This document shows positions 6,816 to 14,968 of a stretch of DNA of 27,401 nt, piece after piece. Below the pieces are notes generated by a model. The model worked only from the letters and a program-made list of their open reading frames with translations. It searched no databases and was not told the DNA's origin. The translations under genes were made by a program, and so were the position numbers. Origin of the DNA: Candidatus Latescibacterota bacterium (GTDB lineage Bacteria > Latescibacterota > UBA2968 > UBA8231); NCBI GenBank assembly GCA_022826515.1, contig JAJDUT010000079.1, positions 1 to 27,401 of the forward strand. The letters run 5' to 3'. Position 1 is the first letter of the stretch. Each line of letters opens with the position of its first letter.

Positions 6816-7697
6816 CTACTCGCCTCCTTCGCGCTGGTAGAGCGCAATGGCAATTTGGGTGCCGGGAAAGTGGACCGAAGCGTGTTCCCAGTGCCGCCGA
6901 CCACGAATATAGACCCGCGTATCTCCCGAGCGGATGTGCAACGAGCCGTTGTAGCGATTGCAAATCTGGTTGACGATGTACAGCCCGAGGCCGCGCGTGG
7001 CATCGCGGGAAAAGTGCTTCTGCAACGAGTTGAGGATCGCCGTGCCATGCGACCAATCCGCGGCGTCGTAGCGCACCGATAGGCTCTTCTTGATCCCGAT
7101 GCCGAGATCCCCCACTCCGATGACCACGTATTTTTTCCCCACCCGAGAATTCAAGTAGCGCTGGGCCGTCAGGTAGCCCCAATTCTCGCTGTGGTCGAGA
7201 ATGTTGTGGCACAGCTCGGCGACGACGTTTTTGAACTGGTTGATCTCCACCTCGGTGTAGCGCAGTTCCTCGGCCAGAATCGCCTCGACGCGCTGGCCGA
7301 TCTTGCCCAACACGGTCTCAATATCCGCCCGCTCCTCAATTCGCGTGATTTCTAGCAGGGCCTCACTCTCTTCCTTTTCCCGCTCCTGATCCACGATAAG
7401 CGTCGGCCCAACCAGTTCAACCTCATCGACAGCCGCGGCGAACCGCACTCGTCCCAAATAAGTTCGCAAGGCAAAGGCTTCGGGCAGGTGAAAAACGACC
7501 CGCGACGAGAGCCCGTCCCCGTAGCGCGCCATCAAGCACAAGGCCACCAAGCCGTAGGGGTCAATAAAGTGCAGGGGGCGCAAATCGACCTCCAAGGGCT
7601 GCCCAGGCACGGCTCCGTGTGCATAGTCGAGAAACTCTACGAGGAATTCGTCGGCTGTGCGCGGCGTCAGCTTGTCTGTTGGCAGGGTTAGGATCAC
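6816..7697 (-). CDS. STAS plus HATPase (GHKL) regulatory protein
   Basis: The 293-residue protein joins an N-terminal STAS-like domain (about 1-100) to a histidine-kinase-type ATPase domain (about 150-290). The ATPase motifs are the N box ELCHN (161-165), G1 GDLGIGI (196-202) and G2 TRGLGLYIV (234-242). No phospho-acceptor His domain is seen, so it resembles anti-sigma-type serine kinases and other partner-switch ATPases, not a sensor kinase. The STAS core reads FIDPYG, where the usual phosphorylated Ser of anti-anti-sigma factors is Pro. I chose GTG 7697, since AAGGAG lies 12 bases upstream and the STAS fold starts there; an in-frame ATG at 7763 has no ribosome binding site. The small membrane protein gene follows after 3 bases. 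Confidence 0.75.
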   Translation of the reverse strand: MILTLPTDKLTPRTADEFLVEFLDYAHGAVPGQPLEVDLRPLHFIDPYGLVALCLMARYGDGLSSRVVFHLPEAFALRTYLGRVRFAAAVDEVELVGPTLIVDQEREKEESEALLEITRIEERADIETVLGKIGQRVEAILAEELRYTEVEINQFKNVVAELCHNILDHSENWGYLTAQRYLNSRVGKKYVVIGVGDLGIGIKKSLSVRYDAADWSHGTAILNSLQKHFSRDATRGLGLYIVNQICNRYNGSLHIRSGDTRVYIRGRRHWEHASVHFPGTQIAIALYQREGGE

Positions 7698-7793
7698 GGG
7701 TGGCGGGCACTCCTTGCTTGGAACAAAAATATACGCACTCGCACGCACCTGCGCCCAAAGCACTTCTATAAGCTATTTCCATAAAGGGACGTT

Positions 7794-7825
7794 ACGCCGA
7801 GGCGAGAGAACGCGCCGCAAGGCGT
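7794..7825 (-). terminator. Possible imperfect hairpin at the end of the envelope operon
   Basis: In the 149-base gap between the DUF4159 remnant and the STAS-HATPase gene, ACGCC and GGCGT pair around an inner GGCG/CGCC stem. On the minus strand the structure is followed by AACGTCCCTTT, with no real T run. It could end the long envelope transcript. The rest of the gap is AT-rich near the GTG start (GTATATTTTTG) and may hold a promoter, but no convincing pair of boxes was found. Confidence 0.25.
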
Positions 7826-7846
7826 GAAGCTAATGCCCGCCGAGCT

Positions 7847-8629
7847 TCAATCCGCATCGACTAATTGCCGCGCCAGTGAGCCTTCTCGCGTCAGCGCATA
7901 CACCACGAGATTGACGCCCAAATTGTACACCAACGGCTCCTCCGCACTGAACAGAGACGAGTGGTTGATGGCGTTGTTCGCCAAAGCCCAATCAAGGTTC
8001 TCCCGACCAATGCCCGCCCAAAAATCGGCGTAGTTCCGCAGCGAATACACCCCCACCAACTGATCCCCGACCACGATGCCCTCCAAATAGTCCGGGGTGG
8101 ATGGCCTATCTTGTCCGCTAACTACAAAGTTCATATCGCGTATCCCGCGCGGCAGGCTGTTTACATCGTAGAAGCAATGATAGAGCGGATGGGTTATCGC
8201 TAGGCGGGTAAACTGCCAATCCTTCCATTCTTGATAACCCACCGCTTGGAAGCTAGCCCGAATGAAGGCACGCACCGCCGGAATGTCTAATTCGTCGTCG
8301 CTGTAATTGTTCCACAACATGCTGACAATATCCACAAACAGGAACCCGCCGCCGGTCATATACGCCCCCAAATTGGCCGCCTCGCTGTCCGTAAAATCAA
8401 AGGGTGTATTGACCGTCATCAGCACGAAGGGGACTTGCAAAAGCTGCGGGTCGTCGAGCCGCACCGCATCGCGCACTTCGACGTGAACCTGCGTCTGGGC
8501 GGTCATCTTATCGGCCAACCCTTGCAGCATCCGCCGTTCCACCAGTCGGCGCGGCATCTGGTGATACCAGCGTACTTGTCTGTCTTCGGCCTGTTCACTG
8601 TACTCAGCCCGTTCGATGGAAGGGCTGTA
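7847..8629 (-). pseudogene. Truncated second copy of the DUF4159 gene
   Basis: This stretch encodes about 260 residues that match the C-terminal DUF4159 domain of the protein at 19613-20953. By eye about 39 residues differ, so about 85% are identical. The last 78 bases including the stop are identical in DNA. The match starts at YSPSIERAE; the N-terminal membrane segment and proline-rich linker of the full copy are missing. Upstream of 8629 the DNA belongs to the FG-GAP gene in another frame. The domain frame stays open with no internal stop, but no start codon with a ribosome binding site is visible at its head. I read it as a remnant of recombination. A +1 frameshift anywhere in 8604-8767 would fuse it to the FG-GAP protein. 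Confidence 0.75.
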
Positions 8630-10319
8630 AATGCCGGAGTCCCTCCAGCCGATGCCGCTCCGCTTCTTGGGTAGGCTTGACACCCCCGCCGATAAACACC
8701 CAATCTTCCACCCCATCGGCGTTGAGGTCGCGCACCAGAATCGGCGAGCGCCGCAACAGCCGATCATCGTAGAGCACCTCTACCTCTAGGCGACCCCCGG
8801 CTCCCTTTCTCTGCAAAACGATCCCCTTGCTCCCTTCGATTATATCTGAGGTGAACTCCGTGAGAAGATCCACCTGCCCATCGCCATCAAAATCGCCCAC
8901 CCCTAACAGCTTCGGCCTCTCATCAAATTCAAAGACTTCGCTCTCCTGAAACTCCTCGTCTAAGGCCTTCACTCCCACAATCCACCTGTCCTCCCCACTA
9001 GTGAGATCTATCCACAACACGTCGAGTAATCCATCGCCGGTAAAGTCGCCGACCTGAGTAAACGAATAGGCTTGGGAAATCGCCACCTCCGCGGCGCTCC
9101 ACACACCCAAGGCTACATCCCATACCTCTAACCTGCTTTCATACTCCGCCGTACCCGCGATTACTTGCTCTAAAGTCCCTTTAAACGTAGTCCCCCCGAC
9201 CAATAACTCGACCCGGCCGTCGCCATCCCAATCCGCCACACTATGGATCCAGCTATCGATCTGCGCGAGTACCTCGATTTGGAGTTCCTGATTGATCGAC
9301 CAAACTTCGGTCCGGGGATCCCGGTTGCTTCGTGATAGCGCGATTTCGCCTTTACCATCGCCCGTCAAATCGGCACTACGCACATCTAAGACCACACTAC
9401 CTGTGGCCGCTACTTCCTCTATAACAGGCCCGCGTTCCAAGGCACCCCACCCGTCATTGACGGCCATCAGCCAGCCATTTTTCTCCTCACGCCCCTGCGG
9501 TATTTCCGATTGCGTTTCCCACAGGCCGAAAAGGTCTAAGTCGCCATCGCCATCCAAGTCCGTCAACACGCCGCCCCCATGATCCCCTATATACCTATTC
9601 CCTTTAGTACCTTCCCCTATGCCCGGCGCAATCGGATAGAAAACCGGCGGCGCAAAAAGGCCAGCCCCAGCAAAGCCAAAGGAGTACTCGACCAGCGGCG
9701 GCGGCAGTTCGCCCTCTATCAGCTCTTCCACGCCGGTCAACTCGATCCAGTCAATCTCAAACGACTCGACAACCCCAGGCTCGGTATCCTCACCAAAATC
9801 CAGTATAAAACCGAGCCGAATGTTTTTTAACAGGCCCTCCCATCTCCTGTGCCCGGCCAAGGATAGCACCATTTCCTGCCAATCGGTGGTATAGACTAGT
9901 CGTTCTATGGTGATTTCTTCTGGAGCAATATCAATATCAGTACTAACGATATTAAAATAAAAACCGGAAGCGTTTTCCCACTCGATGGAAAAAACACCTT
10001 CCGTAGGGCGGTCATGGACGGTGCGGAACCGAACGCGGACTTGGTCGAACAGACCCGAATCGTACCCAATGGTCGAAGAAATCACTTCGCCCCCCGGGCT
10101 GGAGGCGTACAAACTACTGGTAACCGAGGGATCGACCTCAATCCGCCACACGCCGTCTTCGACCTCCCCCGGAAACTGGTGAAATTCCCGTGTACCCCCC
10201 CATGTCAGAGCTTCTTTGGCGGACCATCCCTGCGTCGTCCCGTCATCGAAATCCCACTTGATCGCCCCGGCGGGGCCGGGCCACAGCACTACGCATACAA
10301 CAACGGCGAGCTTCAACAT
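8604..10319 (-). CDS. Secreted FG-GAP/VCBS repeat protein, 3' end rearranged
   Basis: The 571-residue product starts with a signal peptide (MLKLAVVVCVVLWPGPAGA). Residues about 20-210 look like a beta-sandwich, possibly carbohydrate-binding, domain. From about 255 to 540 there are six calcium-binding-type repeats: DLDGDGDLDLF, DLTGDGKGEIA, DWDGDGRVELL, DFTGDGLLDVL, DFDGDGQVDLL and DLNADGVEDWV. Such repeats form beta-propeller blades in extracellular proteins. Seven blades are usual in closed propellers, so one may be lost or too degenerate to see. The last eight codons (HLQPFHRTG) come from out-of-frame reading of the DUF4159 remnant, so the original C-terminus is probably gone. ATG 10319 follows AAAGGAG with good spacing. 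Confidence 0.8.
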   Translation of the reverse strand: MLKLAVVVCVVLWPGPAGAIKWDFDDGTTQGWSAKEALTWGGTREFHQFPGEVEDGVWRIEVDPSVTSSLYASSPGGEVISSTIGYDSGLFDQVRVRFRTVHDRPTEGVFSIEWENASGFYFNIVSTDIDIAPEEITIERLVYTTDWQEMVLSLAGHRRWEGLLKNIRLGFILDFGEDTEPGVVESFEIDWIELTGVEELIEGELPPPLVEYSFGFAGAGLFAPPVFYPIAPGIGEGTKGNRYIGDHGGGVLTDLDGDGDLDLFGLWETQSEIPQGREEKNGWLMAVNDGWGALERGPVIEEVAATGSVVLDVRSADLTGDGKGEIALSRSNRDPRTEVWSINQELQIEVLAQIDSWIHSVADWDGDGRVELLVGGTTFKGTLEQVIAGTAEYESRLEVWDVALGVWSAAEVAISQAYSFTQVGDFTGDGLLDVLWIDLTSGEDRWIVGVKALDEEFQESEVFEFDERPKLLGVGDFDGDGQVDLLTEFTSDIIEGSKGIVLQRKGAGGRLEVEVLYDDRLLRRSPILVRDLNADGVEDWVFIGGGVKPTQEAERHRLEGLRHLQPFHRTG

Positions 10320-10410
10320 GACACCACAGCTCCTTTCCGCATCGCTCTCAACTTCAACGGCAATAATCTCAAGTTTCGCGCCAAAGATCAGACCATGTAC
10401 AGGGCTAGGA

Positions 10411-11175
10411 TCACGGCTGGGATGCTGCCTCCTCTACCGACGGCACCGGGGCAATCTCAGGCGTCACCGCAAACGCAAACGACGCGCTCGTCACCTCCTT
10501 GGGGCGGTCAAAAGCATCGACCCGCAAGACCATATCCTCCACCTCGACGGTAATCGCTCGCACCTCGGCGTGCAGCGGCGCAAAGACCACCTTGCCGGTA
10601 TAGGTGTCCCCTTTAAACACAAAGGTGTGCCGCCTAAACAACGCCTCGCGCACCAAGCCCATGCGTTCCTGATAGTAGTAGTCTTCATTGCCGCCTTTGC
10701 CGCGCCGCTCCATGTAGTAACGCTCAAAACTGTGGTCCGCGTCGCGTTTGAGCACGCCCCAGTAGCGGTACTCGCCGCCGCGGTCGGTCCGCAGCACCAT
10801 CTTCGCCGGATCGACCATCACCTTGGGATAGCTCTGGTTGACCACTGTTAGCGCAAAGACGGTAAAGCGCGGCGGCGCATAGCCCCGGTCTAGGTCGCGG
10901 TCCTGTCCGTAAGTAAAGGGATTCAGGTTCGGCTCGCGGAAGGTAAAACGGGCGTATTCTCGATTCAGGGCCTGATCGCTTAAGTAGCGCAGCTTGAGGC
11001 GGAACCCCTCCTGCTCGAAGACCGTGGTACTATCCTCCGAGTCGAAGTAATAGCGACCATCCGCTAGCAGGCTCTCCTGCGGCACCACGTGCAGGGCATA
11101 GCGCAAATCCGGCGGAAACCGAATGCAGCCAGCCGCAAAAAGCAGCGCGAGTACACTCCATCCCCATGTTTTCAT
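10411..11175 (-). CDS. Putative lipoprotein of the envelope operon
   Basis: The 254-residue protein begins MKTWGWSVLALLFAAGC, a lipoprotein signal with Cys17 as the lipidation site; the lipobox AAGC is slightly atypical. The mature part has alternating polar and hydrophobic strands (TVFALTVVNQS, KVMVDPAKMVLRTDRGG, HTFVFKGDTYTGKVVF, AITVEVEDMVLRV), suggesting a beta-sandwich, and ends in a Pro/Val-rich tail. I do not recognise the family. The start overlaps the stop of the TPR gene as ATGA, so translation is coupled. An outer-membrane-linked partner of the TPR protein is plausible. An upstream extension of the frame to 11349 has no signal peptide and overlaps the TPR gene, so it was rejected. 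Confidence 0.75.
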   Translation of the reverse strand: MKTWGWSVLALLFAAGCIRFPPDLRYALHVVPQESLLADGRYYFDSEDSTTVFEQEGFRLKLRYLSDQALNREYARFTFREPNLNPFTYGQDRDLDRGYAPPRFTVFALTVVNQSYPKVMVDPAKMVLRTDRGGEYRYWGVLKRDADHSFERYYMERRGKGGNEDYYYQERMGLVREALFRRHTFVFKGDTYTGKVVFAPLHAEVRAITVEVEDMVLRVDAFDRPKEVTSASFAFAVTPEIAPVPSVEEAASQP

Positions 11176-14100
11176 TCCGCGGCCACCTCGCCCAAGTACA
11201 GGCGACCGATCAGTTCCCGATTGCTGCGGGCAAATTCCAAGGCGCGCCATTCTTCCTCTCTCCCCTCTAACGCCTCGACCGCCTCTTCGTACGCTATCGC
11301 GGCCAGCCGCCAGTTGTCCATCTGATAATAAGAAACCCCAATGTTGCACCGTGCGGCCGCTTCGCTCGGCGTGTTGGGGTAGCGCACAATCACCTCCTCC
11401 AACACCCCGATGGCCTGCTCAAGCTCGCCCTCGTCGTACAGCGCCATGCCCTTGCTGTAGAGCGAGTCGGCCTCGGCATCGGCCAGATAGGTCAGCAATT
11501 GACGCGCTTGCACGGCATCGGCCGTCTCCGGGAAGCGCTCTACCACTTGCTCGTACAGCCGCGACGCCTTGAGAAACTGGTGGCCATTGTAGTAGTAATC
11601 GCCCAGATGCATCAGCCCCTGATGAGCGCGTTCGTGCTGGGGATAATCGCTCACCAAGCGCAAAAACAGGTCGCGCATCGGCTCAATGCGCTCCAGTTCC
11701 AACTGACACCACGCCGCCCCGTACAGGGCTTCGGGCGCGTCCTTGCTGTCTGGGTACGCGTCGAGAACTCGCTCGTACCACGCCAGTGCCCGCTCGTATT
11801 CGGCCGTCTCGTAGTACAGTTCGCCGATCAGCAACTCGGCCTCCGGGGCCTGCGGCTGCTCGGGATAGGCTGCGACCAACTCCTCAAAAGCCGCCTGCGC
11901 GGCCACCCGCTCGCCCCGCGCTTGCAGGCTGTGCCCCTTGTAAAACAGGGCCGCAGCTTGAAACCCCCGGCGCGGAGCCAGCTCCAAGGCCGCGCCAAAC
12001 GCCCGTTCGGCCGCCTCGTAATCGCGCTCGCCCAAGGCCACGCTGCCCAGCTCAAAATGAAATTCGGCCGCTTGCGCCGAGTCCGCTACCCGCGCCAGCC
12101 CCTCGGCCAAGGCCGCCCGCGCCGCGGCCAAGCTGTCTTGCGCCACCAACGCCCGCCCCAGCAGCAGCCATGCGCGATCCTCGTGCGCCAAGAGCGGCCG
12201 CACGTGCGCCGCCGCCTGCGCGGCCTCCCCTTGATCCAAATACCACTGCCCTAACCCCAACAAACCCTCGACGCGGGTGGCCTCGTCGGCAACCATCGCC
12301 CGATAGACCCGTTCCATGCGCCCGCTGTCCTTCAAGGTCTGCGCACACGCGCTCATGGCCTGCAACAGGGTGCGCTGCTGATCGCCGGCCAACGCCCCGG
12401 TCTGCCAAGCCGCCTGCCAAGCCGCCCACGCGGCCTCGTAATCCCCGGTCTTGTACAAGCTCCAGCCCAACCCCACCTGCGCGGCCGCGGCCGTAGCCCC
12501 GGTCAACAGCGGTAGGGCCTCGCGCAACAGCGGCAGGGCCTGCTCGTGCTCGCCGCGCCGCTGATGCAACAACCCCAACTGCGCGGTCAGCTCGGCATTC
12601 GGCGTCTGCGCTAGCTGCCGCGCAATCAGCGCTATCGCCGCATCGGCCTTGCCGGCCTCCACGTGCAGTTGCGCCAGTTCGAGGTGGGCGTACGCGTACT
12701 GGGGCTGGGTCGGGGCAATGGATTCCAGCACTTGACGCGCTTTTTCGCCGCGTCCGGCCTGCCGGTAGCGCCGGCCCAACATCAGCGCCGCCAACCCGCG
12801 CACCTCGGCGTCGCCACATTGGGCCAAAATCTGTTCGTAGAGCGCGTCGCGCTGCTCGTGGCGCAGGCGGGCAATCTCCAACAGGGCGCGGCAGCTCAGC
12901 TCCGGGGTGGCCTCCCCGGCCACGACCTGATCAAACTGCGCCAAGGCCGCGGTCGAGTCGCCGAGCGCCTGATGGATCGTCCCCTGCCAAAACAGGGCCT
13001 CGGCCGCCAAGTAGTTTTCCACCGTTCCGTACAAAGCCAATGCCTCGGCAAACCACACTTCGGCACTGTCGGCGACCGCGCTCTCTTCCCCCAGCAGCCG
13101 CAGGCATTCGGCTTGGCGGAACACGGCCTCGTCCACCGACACCCCGGCCTCATCCGCAAACGCCGTGTAGGCCGTCAGGTAGAGCCGATGCGCCGCCAGC
13201 GACTCCGCGTAGCGGCCCTCGTCAAACAGCAAGCTCATCAGCCCAGCCTGCATCCGCGCCCGAAACGCCGGCCGCTCGGCCTGCTCGGCCGCATAGCGAT
13301 ACACCTCCAAACTGGCATCCACTCCGTGCATCGTCTCGGCCAACAGGGCCTGCCGCACCCACGCCTGCTCGGCCAACTGCGGCTCCTGCGGAAAATCTCG
13401 GCTGACCTTCTTATAAGCGCTTAGTGCCTCCTCGTAGCGTTCCAGCGCCTTGAGCATATCGCCGCGCTTGATCCACGCTTTGGCTGCCAGCGTGCGCCGC
13501 GACTGCCCTTCGCGCAACCCGGCCAAGGCCACCGCCCGCTTCTCGGCGTCGTCCATCTCCGCCGGATCGTAGGAATCGGCCAGCTTGCCAAACGCCGCCA
13601 GCGCGTCCTCATACTGCGCCAACTCCTCCAGCGCCAATCCCATCTGCAACCGCGCCCGAGCGGCGCGCATCCCGGTCGGCGCATCCTGCACGTACTCGGC
13701 AAAGGCCGCCACCGCCTGCGCGTATTCTTCTTGGTGAAACCACGCCCAGCCCAAGGTATAGCGCGTCCGCTCGGCGTACCGCCCACTGGGAAACAAGCGC
13801 AACAACACCTGACCAGCTTGCGCGGCCTGCGCGTACTCCTCGGCCTCAAAAAAGCACTCCACCACCAAATACGCCGCGGTCTCGCGCAGTTCAAAGCCCA
13901 CCTCGTCGCGCAGCGCGACAAACCGGTCCGCCGCTTGCCGCAAGGACGCCGTAGCCAGTCCCCGCAGCGAATCGGCCTCCACCGAATCGGCCAGTGCGGC
14001 CTCTTCCCGCCACAACTGCGCCTGCTTGCGGCCCATGTTGGCCAACTGATAGCGCGCGGCCGCTTGCACACCCACCGCACGCTCATCCACCTCCACGCGC

Positions 14101-14294
14101 ACGGCCGAGGCGCGCAGCAGCGCCCCATCCTGCACGGCCAACACGCCCTCGTAGATCCGCTGGGCCCCGGCAAAATCGCCGGTAGCCAGCAGCTTTTGCG
14201 CCCGCGCAAAGCGCTTGCCCAAGTCCTCTGGATTGGTCACGAACTGACTGCCGGCCACTAAGCCGGCCATCACCAACGGAAGCCAAATAGCCAT
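11172..14294 (-). CDS. Large secreted tetratricopeptide-repeat protein
   Basis: The 1040-residue protein starts with a signal peptide or membrane anchor (MAIWLPLVMAGLVAGSQF) and then consists of helical TPR units almost throughout. Examples are AQKLLATGDFAGAQRIYEGV, YTLGWAWFHQEEYAQAVAAF, ELLIGELYYETAEYERALAW and, near the end, SLYSKGMALYDEGELEQAIG. The units resemble those of BamD/YbgF-type periplasmic proteins, which act as scaffolds. It is very Ala/Leu/Glu/Arg-rich and high in GC, so many long antisense frames appear over it; these are not genes. I chose ATG 14294, preceded by GGTGAAAGG; the frame extends to 14333 but that part is not signal-like. It likely scaffolds an envelope complex with the lipoprotein and the outer-membrane protein. 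Confidence 0.85.
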   Translation of the reverse strand: MAIWLPLVMAGLVAGSQFVTNPEDLGKRFARAQKLLATGDFAGAQRIYEGVLAVQDGALLRASAVRVEVDERAVGVQAAARYQLANMGRKQAQLWREEAALADSVEADSLRGLATASLRQAADRFVALRDEVGFELRETAAYLVVECFFEAEEYAQAAQAGQVLLRLFPSGRYAERTRYTLGWAWFHQEEYAQAVAAFAEYVQDAPTGMRAARARLQMGLALEELAQYEDALAAFGKLADSYDPAEMDDAEKRAVALAGLREGQSRRTLAAKAWIKRGDMLKALERYEEALSAYKKVSRDFPQEPQLAEQAWVRQALLAETMHGVDASLEVYRYAAEQAERPAFRARMQAGLMSLLFDEGRYAESLAAHRLYLTAYTAFADEAGVSVDEAVFRQAECLRLLGEESAVADSAEVWFAEALALYGTVENYLAAEALFWQGTIHQALGDSTAALAQFDQVVAGEATPELSCRALLEIARLRHEQRDALYEQILAQCGDAEVRGLAALMLGRRYRQAGRGEKARQVLESIAPTQPQYAYAHLELAQLHVEAGKADAAIALIARQLAQTPNAELTAQLGLLHQRRGEHEQALPLLREALPLLTGATAAAAQVGLGWSLYKTGDYEAAWAAWQAAWQTGALAGDQQRTLLQAMSACAQTLKDSGRMERVYRAMVADEATRVEGLLGLGQWYLDQGEAAQAAAHVRPLLAHEDRAWLLLGRALVAQDSLAAARAALAEGLARVADSAQAAEFHFELGSVALGERDYEAAERAFGAALELAPRRGFQAAALFYKGHSLQARGERVAAQAAFEELVAAYPEQPQAPEAELLIGELYYETAEYERALAWYERVLDAYPDSKDAPEALYGAAWCQLELERIEPMRDLFLRLVSDYPQHERAHQGLMHLGDYYYNGHQFLKASRLYEQVVERFPETADAVQARQLLTYLADAEADSLYSKGMALYDEGELEQAIGVLEEVIVRYPNTPSEAAARCNIGVSYYQMDNWRLAAIAYEEAVEALEGREEEWRALEFARSNRELIGRLYLGEVAAE

Positions 14295-14324
14295 TTTTAT
14301 TCGCCTTTCACCCTCTTGTCTTTT

Positions 14325-14352
14325 GTAGGGCATAACGATCGTTATGCCCTAC
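14325..14352. repeat. 28-bp perfect palindrome (REP-like), copy 1
   Basis: The half-site GTAGGGCATAACGA is followed at once by its exact reverse complement, centred on GATC. The transposase stop codon TAG (14349-14351 on the minus strand) lies inside it, so the palindrome supplies the end of the gene. It is identical to the copy at 14582-14609. Confidence 0.9.
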
Positions 14353-14900
14353 ATCGGTTCTTGCCAATTTTGGGGATTGTCTTTATCCAATTCCCAGTTC
14401 AGCGGATTGTTCTGAATATAGGTACGGATGGTATTCAGTGATTTTTCGTCGCGGATGACATGGTCATAAAAAGATCGTTGCCAGCGAAACGGACATTCAA
14501 TTAATTGTTTGTGCACAATGCGCGTCACCGATGATTTGTATTGTGAGATCACCTTTGGCAATAATTGCATGTTGCGGGCCCGTAGGGCATAACGATCGTT
14601 ATGCCCTACATTATCATTGTCGTTTCTCAAAAGATCATTACTCTTTATAACAATAATGCCGTGTATGTGATTGGGCATCGCGATAAATTCATCTAGTGCC
14701 GTGTCATGAAAATGTTTGGGAATAGCCTGCCAACAATCCGTTACAATTTGTCCGATATGGCTTAACTTCATTTGCGCTTTTTCAATTTTACCCAAAAAAT
14801 TAGCCCGATTTTGTGTGCAAATTGTTACAAAATAATATCCCGCTTGGGAATAATCGTAATTCTGTAACCGATTCGGTTTTCGATTGCGTTTGTTCATCAT
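14349..14900 (-). CDS. REP-associated tyrosine transposase (RAYT, Y1_Tnp family)
   Basis: RAYTs are single-strand HUH nucleases related to the IS200/IS605 transposase that act on REP palindromes. The 183-residue protein has the typical length and motifs: GYYFVTICTQNRANFLG (21-37), the HUH motif in MPNHIHGIIV (75-84; His78, His80), the probable catalytic Tyr121 in SQYKSSVTR, and the family ending FYDHVIRDEKSL followed by TYIQNNPLNW. Residues 98-106 (VGHNDRYAL) are encoded by the internal palindrome in frame. I chose ATG 14900, with GGAG 5 bases before it; the next codon, also ATG, is equally possible. The frame runs upstream through palindrome 3, but that part lacks a ribosome binding site. 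It is more AT-rich than its neighbours, which fits acquisition. Confidence 0.9.
   Translation of the reverse strand: MMNKRNRKPNRLQNYDYSQAGYYFVTICTQNRANFLGKIEKAQMKLSHIGQIVTDCWQAIPKHFHDTALDEFIAMPNHIHGIIVIKSNDLLRNDNDNVGHNDRYALRARNMQLLPKVISQYKSSVTRIVHKQLIECPFRWQRSFYDHVIRDEKSLNTIRTYIQNNPLNWELDKDNPQNWQEPM
14582..14609. repeat. 28-bp perfect palindrome (REP-like), copy 2, inside the transposase gene
   Basis: This is the same sequence as copy 1 (half-site GTAGGGCATAACGA). It lies within the transposase coding region and is read in frame as VGHNDRYAL plus the first base of the next codon. It falls between the HUH motif and the catalytic Tyr, a segment likely to be a flexible loop that tolerates insertion. 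Confidence 0.9.
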
Positions 14901-14914
14901 TTGTTCTCCAATTA

Positions 14915-14942
14915 GTAGGGAATAACGATCGTTATTCCCTAC
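14915..14942. repeat. 28-bp perfect palindrome (REP-like), copy 3, variant arms
   Basis: The half-site is GTAGGGAATAACGA, differing from copies 1 and 2 by C to A at one position, with the matching change in the other arm. The palindrome therefore stays perfect. It ends 26 bases before the stop of the outer-membrane protein gene and lies 15 bases upstream of the transposase start. Confidence 0.9.
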
Positions 14943-14968
14943 AGATGGTCGGTTCATTCGTTCTCTAA

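Larger units (their letters stand above)
14325..14942. mobile_element. RAYT element bounded by 28-bp palindromes
   Basis: A 618-bp AT-richer island holds one REP-associated tyrosine transposase gene, with a 28-bp perfect palindrome at each end and a third inside. It sits between the outer-membrane protein gene and the TPR gene. Without it those genes would be about 56 bases apart, like their neighbours, so it looks inserted. The outer palindromes mark the likely unit, but no target duplication could be identified and the true ends may differ. Confidence 0.7.

Noticed and set aside
1628..7697. Calling the HerA/NurA region a proven defence island
   Set aside because: No other defence genes, integrase or tRNA boundary are seen; a repair role is equally possible.
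7698..7763. ATG start at 7763 for the STAS-HATPase protein
   Set aside because: The extra 22 residues are not part of the STAS fold and cover the AAGGAG ribosome binding site of GTG 7697.
12663..13424. Long plus-strand frames over the TPR gene, and similar frames over the barrel and FlgD-Ig genes
   Set aside because: Arg/Pro/Ala-rich shadow translations of high-GC genes, with no ribosome binding site or domain; the minus-strand genes are clear.
14901..14957. Extended N-terminus of the transposase through palindrome 3
   Set aside because: The added residues come from the palindrome and have no ribosome binding site; normal family length is reached from ATG 14900.
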